A DNA stretch of 10,654 bases. Source: Gammaproteobacteria bacterium. GTDB lineage: Bacteria > Pseudomonadota > Gammaproteobacteria > UBA4575. The notes beneath the pieces were generated by a model. That model made no database searches, was not told where the DNA came from, and was given only the letters and a program-made list of their open reading frames with translations. Location of the stretch: contig JAPUHH010000031.1 of the NCBI GenBank assembly GCA_027297825.1, forward strand, positions 1-10,654, read 5' to 3'. Both the position numbers and the translations under genes were made by a program. Shown one piece after another: positions 7,670-10,654 of the stretch. Position 1 is the first letter of the stretch, and every line of letters starts with the position of its first letter.

Positions 7670-7699
7670 TTGACAGCAAAAGCATGGTTAGCGTAACTT
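7670..7699 (+). promoter_or_regulatory. tRNA-Glu promoter with GC-rich discriminator
   Basis: A perfect -35 TTGACA (7670-7675) is followed after 18 nt by TAACTT (7694-7699; three of six matches, with the key first, second and last bases present). The next bases, TCGCCGCC, resemble the GC-rich discriminator of stringently controlled stable-RNA promoters. Transcription would start near 7706, leaving a leader of about 48 nt before the tRNA, which processing nucleases would remove. Confidence 0.6.
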
Positions 7700-7753
7700 T
7701 CGCCGCCTCTGTTGAGAAAGAATTTTTCAATAGGGAGAAATTTGTACGCATTA

Positions 7754-7829
7754 GTCCCCATCGTCTAGAGGCCTAGGACACTGCCCTTTCACGGCGGCAA
7801 CAGGGGTTCGAATCCCCTTGGGGACGCCA
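7754..7829 (+). tRNA. tRNA-Glu (anticodon UUC)
   Basis: A 76-nt tRNA with an encoded CCA end. Acceptor arms GTCCCCA (7754-7760) and TGGGGAC (7819-7825) pair fully, followed by discriminator G and CCA (7827-7829). The anticodon stem CTGCC/GGCGG (7781-7785/7793-7797) closes loop CTTTCAC, with anticodon TTC at 7788-7790. The T arm AGGGG-TTCGAAT-CCCCT (7802-7818) is standard. The sequence follows the gammaproteobacterial tRNA-Glu pattern almost base for base, with a T-G wobble in the anticodon stem. It is a lone tRNA, not next to rRNA genes within the window. Confidence 0.98.
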
Positions 7830-7910
7830 TAAAAGCTTCCCACCGAACCAAACTCTTTTTGTCTCTACCTGAATTCTTAAGCCTAACTCACTCATTAAAC
7901 ATAGAGTTTT

Positions 7911-7931
7911 ATTAGTAGCTGGGATACTAAT
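7911..7931. repeat. Inverted repeat downstream of tRNA-Glu
   Basis: ATTAGTA (7911-7917) and TACTAAT (7925-7931) form a perfect 7-bp stem around a 7-nt loop. It has no trailing T-run on the plus strand. On the minus strand a short T-run is also lacking, so terminator function is doubtful. It could be a protein-binding site. Confidence 0.3.
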
Positions 7932-8236
7932 CTTCTGATGAGAGGTAGTAAATAGCTTATAGTGGGTCGTCAAATTCATACTGCAATTAGCAATGAGTTG
8001 CCATGGACAAATGCATTTGCAGCGCACAGCTTCCTCTAGATAAATTTAAACCTGCCATCATGAAGTTTCATTATCATAAACTACCAAATAAACAAACTTT
8101 AACACCATGATATATATAAATATTACTCAAGATAAAATCCAATATAACAGATACAAAGATTAAAATTTTAGTGGTCTATCCTAAAAGGAAGAAGCTAATT
8201 TTTTAATAACTTTGCTACAGTCTAAACACTGCGATC

Positions 8237-8255
8237 AGTAAATCGAGAATTTACT
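8237..8255. promoter_or_regulatory. Inverted repeat (possible operator) before the DsrE-like gene
   Basis: AGTAAAT (8237-8243) and ATTTACT (8249-8255) are perfect inverted copies around CGAGA. The site lies 40 nt before the start codon of the DsrE-like gene, a usual place for an operator or a 5'-leader hairpin. The binding protein is unknown. Confidence 0.4.
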
Positions 8256-8295
8256 ATTTGTTCAAAAAAGCACTATCACCTTATGAGAGATTGAA

Positions 8296-8910
8296 ATGCC
8301 AAATACGTCCGAAACCCAAACGCTTGAAAAATATGATCTAGATACGTTGGACCGTTGGTTTGATGAGAGGCTTGAGAAGAAGCTACGCGAACGTGAAGAA
8401 GCTAAAATTCCGCAATTAGCACTGATTGCTACTAAGGGCACGATGGATATGGCGTACCCTCCTTTTATTCTTGCCTCAACAGCAGCGGCACTCGGGTGGG
8501 AAGTCTCAGTATTTTTTACTTTTTATGGTTTAAGTTTATTGAAAAAAGATCTCGATTTAGAGATTTCTCCATTAGGCAATCCTGCAATGCCAATGAAAAT
8601 GCCATTTGGGCCAGAGTGGTTTAGAAATGTGAAATGGAACATACCCAATGCACTAAGTAGCAACATCCCGGGGTTTGAAAAATTTGCGACCTCGATGATG
8701 AGCAAGACCATGAAAAATAAAGGCGTCGCTAGTATTGAGGAATTACGTGAATTAAGCATTGAGGCTGGCGTAAAACTTATTGCTTGCCAAATGACAGTAG
8801 ATCTATTTGGCTACAACAAAGATGAGTTTGTTGATGATGTTTCAGATTGGGTCGGGGCGGCTTCATTTCTACCTGTTGCGCAAAAGTCTGATATCTGTCT
8901 ATTCATTTGA
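8296..8910 (+). CDS. DsrE/DsrF/DrsH-like family protein (DsrE2-like)
   Basis: A 204-residue soluble protein. The N-terminal ~38 residues are highly charged and probably helical ('DRWFDERLEKKLRERE'). The DsrE-like fold then starts with strand 'QLALIATKGTMDMAYPPFILASTAAALGWEVSVFFTFYGL' (about 40-79). A conserved cysteine, C164, lies in 'LIACQMTVDLFGY', the place of the active cysteine in DsrE2-type proteins, which can carry sulfur as a persulfide. The C-terminus 'SDICLFI' matches the usual family ending, so the protein is complete. DsrE2 proteins occur with rhodanese and TusA in sulfur oxidisers; here the neighbours are a haem lipoprotein and fccB. GAGAG 7 nt before the ATG fits a ribosome binding site. 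Sulfur carriage is inferred from family and context, not shown. Confidence 0.85.
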   Translation: MPNTSETQTLEKYDLDTLDRWFDERLEKKLREREEAKIPQLALIATKGTMDMAYPPFILASTAAALGWEVSVFFTFYGLSLLKKDLDLEISPLGNPAMPMKMPFGPEWFRNVKWNIPNALSSNIPGFEKFATSMMSKTMKNKGVASIEELRELSIEAGVKLIACQMTVDLFGYNKDEFVDDVSDWVGAASFLPVAQKSDICLFI

Positions 8911-9461
8911 CTAAAGCACTTATAATCTGCTTGGCTCTTACAGCTACTGCTTGCACACAAAATATAGAACAGCAACTGACAACCAGTCGTGACGCAGCCC
9001 AGCAACTTGCAAGTAGTTTAAAAAGTAAACTTAAAAGCAGCCTACAATCAGGTGGCCCTGCTGAGGCCATTAGCGTGTGTAACTTGGAAGCGGTAAACAT
9101 TTCTTCTGAACTATCAAAAAGTTTTGAATCTCATGTTGGCCGTACCTCACTCAAAATTCGCAATCCATCTAATGCGCCTGATGATTGGGAACGAAAGATT
9201 CTTCTTTCATTTGTACAACAACAAAACTTTGGGGCCAATATTAAGAATTTAGAGGCCTACGAAATAATAAAAGACGAAGCAGGTAAGTGGTTTCGCTATA
9301 TGAAAGCAATTCCTACCGCAGATGTGTGCTTAATCTGTCATGGTGAGTCACTAGCAATGCCGATACAGCAAAAACTAAAATTATTGTATCCAGATGATCA
9401 AGCGACAGGGTACAAAGTAGGTGAGATTCGCGGTGCGTTTACTATTAAGCAAAAACTATAA
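8907..9461 (+). CDS. Predicted haem-binding lipoprotein, Tll0287-like (DUF3365) domain
   Basis: A 184-residue protein. The N-terminus MTKALIICLALTATAC is a lipoprotein signal peptide with a lipobox-like ATA-C16, so the protein should be lipid-anchored in the periplasm or outer membrane. The body follows the DUF3365/Tll0287-like pattern: 'AISVCNLEA' (54-62), 'VGRTSLKIRNPSNAPDDWE' (77-95) and a single c-type haem motif C141-L-I-C144-H145 followed by G. The likely role is a monohaem redox or sensory protein; the exact electron partner is unknown. The start is a TTG whose last two bases lie in the TGA stop of the DsrE-like gene, with no Shine-Dalgarno, so it is probably made by termination-reinitiation. 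No other start gives a proper signal peptide. It lies upstream of a terminator shared with convergent fccB. Confidence 0.83.
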   Translation: MTKALIICLALTATACTQNIEQQLTTSRDAAQQLASSLKSKLKSSLQSGGPAEAISVCNLEAVNISSELSKSFESHVGRTSLKIRNPSNAPDDWERKILLSFVQQQNFGANIKNLEAYEIIKDEAGKWFRYMKAIPTADVCLICHGESLAMPIQQKLKLLYPDDQATGYKVGEIRGAFTIKQKL

Positions 9462-9482
9462 GCTTTAAACTTAGTTGACTAT

Positions 9483-9524
9483 AAAAAGGGACCCAGAAAG
9501 ATAAACTAGCAAGTCCCTTTTTTT
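9483..9524. terminator. Bidirectional intrinsic terminator
   Basis: AAAAAGGGAC (9483-9492) pairs with GTCCCTTTTT (9513-9522) as a 10-bp stem around a 20-nt loop, ending in a run of seven T on the plus strand and five T on the minus strand. It lies between the convergent haem lipoprotein gene and fccB, and can end transcription of both. The long loop makes it weaker than an ideal terminator. Confidence 0.8.
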
Positions 9525-9569
9525 AGCACAATAAAAATAACTTTCAGTAACATATAAAAATCGAGATTA

Positions 9570-10654
9570 TTATCCAAACATTTCTGCAGCCATATTGTTA
9601 AACCAACTGTATGCATATTGCACTTCCCGTTTGCGTGTTTCAGCAGATGCATCCATAGGCGTGAGTCCTCCGCCAAGCTTCTCGATTTTCGAACGATCGT
9701 CAGCAAGTTTGTATACAGCTACTACTGAAATTCCGTAATCGGGAGCAATGAGACTGTAACAAGCATTTGCATAAGAAGTAGTACCTGGCTCTTTACCATT
9801 AAGTAAACTCACAACTGCGGCAGCACAGACTTTAGCTTCAGTGCCTGCGGCATAACCCGACTTCGGCAGGCCTGTCGCAATACTCGCGTCACCTATGACA
9901 TGAATATCTTTGTGTTTCTTAGATTCAAATGTTCCAAGATCGACAGGGCACCAACCGGAGTCATCGGTAAGACCTGCATCATGTGTAACTTGCGCTGCCT
10001 TTTGTGGCGGAATGATATTAGCTACGTCGACTTTATAATCATCAAAATCGGTGCTGATGGTCATATCTTTAATATTTACTTTTTTAACTCCGCCACCCGT
10101 ATCGGCTCCCGGCACCCATTCGATCATATCGCCATAGACATCTTTAAAGCCTTGCATAAATAAACCTTGTTTAGAAAATTTATCTTTGGCATCCAGAATT
10201 AGTATCTTTGATTTTGGTTTATGGTTTTTTAGGTAATGCGCAATTTGAGCTGCACGTTCATAGGGTCCTGGAGGACAACGAAAAGGATTTCCTGGTGACG
10301 TTAAGACTACCAAGCCGCCATCATCCATCGCTTCTAATTGATTCCTTAATAATGCGGTTTGGGCTCCAGCAATCCATGCGTGCGGCATAACTTCAGCAGC
10401 GGCCTCGTCATAGCTCTCAATGGCTCCCCATTTAAAGGCGATGCCTGGCGACATCACTAAACGATCATACTCAAGCGTAGTACCACCTGCAGTGGTCACT
10501 TTATGTGTTTCTGCATCAATGGCAGTAGCTTTATCTTGGACGAGTTTAATGCCGTGATCGGCAAGCTTATCGTACCCAAATTTAATGGTAGATATATCAC
10601 GCCCACCGCCAAGAACTTCATTACTCATAAAGCAAGTATGGTGATGTGCATTAG
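9570..10654 (-). CDS. fccB: Flavocytochrome c sulfide dehydrogenase, flavoprotein subunit FccB (5' end outside window)
   Basis: 361 codons are visible and the C-terminus is complete ('NNMAAEMFG'). The reading frame stays open to the right edge; roughly 60 residues (signal peptide and the first FAD-binding GxGxxG strand) are missing. The first visible residues, NAHHHTCFMSNEVLGGGRD, align with the Allochromatium FccB segment around Cys42, the cysteine bound covalently to FAD (codon 10632-10634 here). The pair that forms the redox-active disulfide at the flavin in that enzyme is present: Cys in 'FRCPPGPYERA' (codon 10275-10277) and Cys in 'NACYSLIAP' (9759-9761). 'HVIGDASIATGLPKSGYAA' is the second FAD-binding motif. 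The enzyme oxidises sulfide in the periplasm and passes electrons to a cytochrome c subunit (FccA), whose gene would be expected beyond the right edge. An internal ATG at 10628 is not the true start. Confidence 0.95.
   Translation of the reverse strand, partial: NAHHHTCFMSNEVLGGGRDISTIKFGYDKLADHGIKLVQDKATAIDAETHKVTTAGGTTLEYDRLVMSPGIAFKWGAIESYDEAAAEVMPHAWIAGAQTALLRNQLEAMDDGGLVVLTSPGNPFRCPPGPYERAAQIAHYLKNHKPKSKILILDAKDKFSKQGLFMQGFKDVYGDMIEWVPGADTGGGVKKVNIKDMTISTDFDDYKVDVANIIPPQKAAQVTHDAGLTDDSGWCPVDLGTFESKKHKDIHVIGDASIATGLPKSGYAAGTEAKVCAAAVVSLLNGKEPGTTSYANACYSLIAPDYGISVVAVYKLADDRSKIEKLGGGLTPMDASAETRKREVQYAYSWFNNMAAEMFG

Larger units (their letters stand above)
7830..8295. other. AT-rich intergenic region without a recognised gene
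   Basis: The 466 nt between tRNA-Glu and the DsrE-like gene carry no convincing reading frame on either strand; the only long frame (8027-7773, minus) runs backwards through the tRNA. The stretch holds a T-rich patch at 7855-7859 just after the tRNA, two short perfect inverted repeats (listed separately) and AT-rich sequence towards 8170-8260, where the promoter of the plus-strand genes should lie, though I cannot name a clear -35/-10 pair. I see no second copy of the tRNA 3' end that would mark an integrated element. Confidence 0.7.

Noticed and set aside
7773..8027. 84-residue minus-strand reading frame ending in an arginine-rich stretch
   Set aside because: Its 3' part is the reverse complement of tRNA-Glu and the rest is AT-rich intergenic DNA. 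This is a common annotation artefact and resembles no family.
7754..8295. tRNA-Glu as an attachment site of an integrated element
   Set aside because: No repeat of the tRNA 3' end, no integrase and no mobile genes are visible; the flanking genes look like normal chromosome.
8811..9100. Two overlapping minus-strand frames opposite the DsrE-like and lipoprotein genes
   Set aside because: They are shadows of two plus-strand genes whose protein motifs are clear.
1..10654. CRISPR array, insertion sequence, prophage or defence system
   Set aside because: No spaced direct repeats, transposase, phage or defence genes are seen anywhere in the window.

Overview
The window looks like chromosome from a moderately AT-rich, sulfur-oxidising gammaproteobacterium. 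Three things point that way: a canonical type II secretion (gsp) operon in the order C-D-E-F-G-H-I-J, a gammaproteobacterial-type tRNA-Glu(UUC), and a flavocytochrome c sulfide dehydrogenase flavoprotein gene that closely resembles the Allochromatium type as I remember it. The genus cannot be fixed from this sequence alone.

Positions 1-7598 (minus strand, read right to left) carry the type II secretion operon. gspC (inner-membrane HR/PDZ protein), gspD (outer-membrane secretin), gspE (assembly ATPase), gspF (inner-membrane platform), gspG (major pseudopilin), gspH and gspI (minor pseudopilins) are complete. The first codons of gspJ run off the left edge. Together these genes encode most of the channel, motor, platform and pseudopilus that export folded periplasmic proteins. 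Most junctions are tight (1-nt overlap to 28-nt gaps). Two are loose: C-D (151 nt) and F-G (240 nt). The F-G gap holds a good extended -10 promoter in front of the major pseudopilin and a pair of operator-like inverted elements.

Positions 7599-8295 are intergenic. They hold the divergent start region of gspC, a tRNA-Glu gene with its own promoter and GC-rich discriminator, and a 466-nt AT-rich stretch with no gene but two short perfect inverted repeats.

Positions 8296-9461 (plus strand) hold a two-gene unit. It consists of a cytoplasmic DsrE-family (DsrE2-like) protein whose stop codon overlaps the TTG start of a predicted lipoprotein with a Tll0287-like (DUF3365) c-type haem domain. A bidirectional terminator (9483-9524) separates this pair from the convergent fccB (9570-10654, minus), which is cut at its 5' end by the right edge just upstream of the FAD-linking cysteine. 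A persulfide/sulfur-trafficking type protein, a haem lipoprotein and a sulfide-oxidising flavoprotein side by side suggest a small sulfur-oxidation locus. The link between the first two and sulfide oxidation is inference from context. No CRISPR array, insertion sequence or clear novel multi-gene system is visible.
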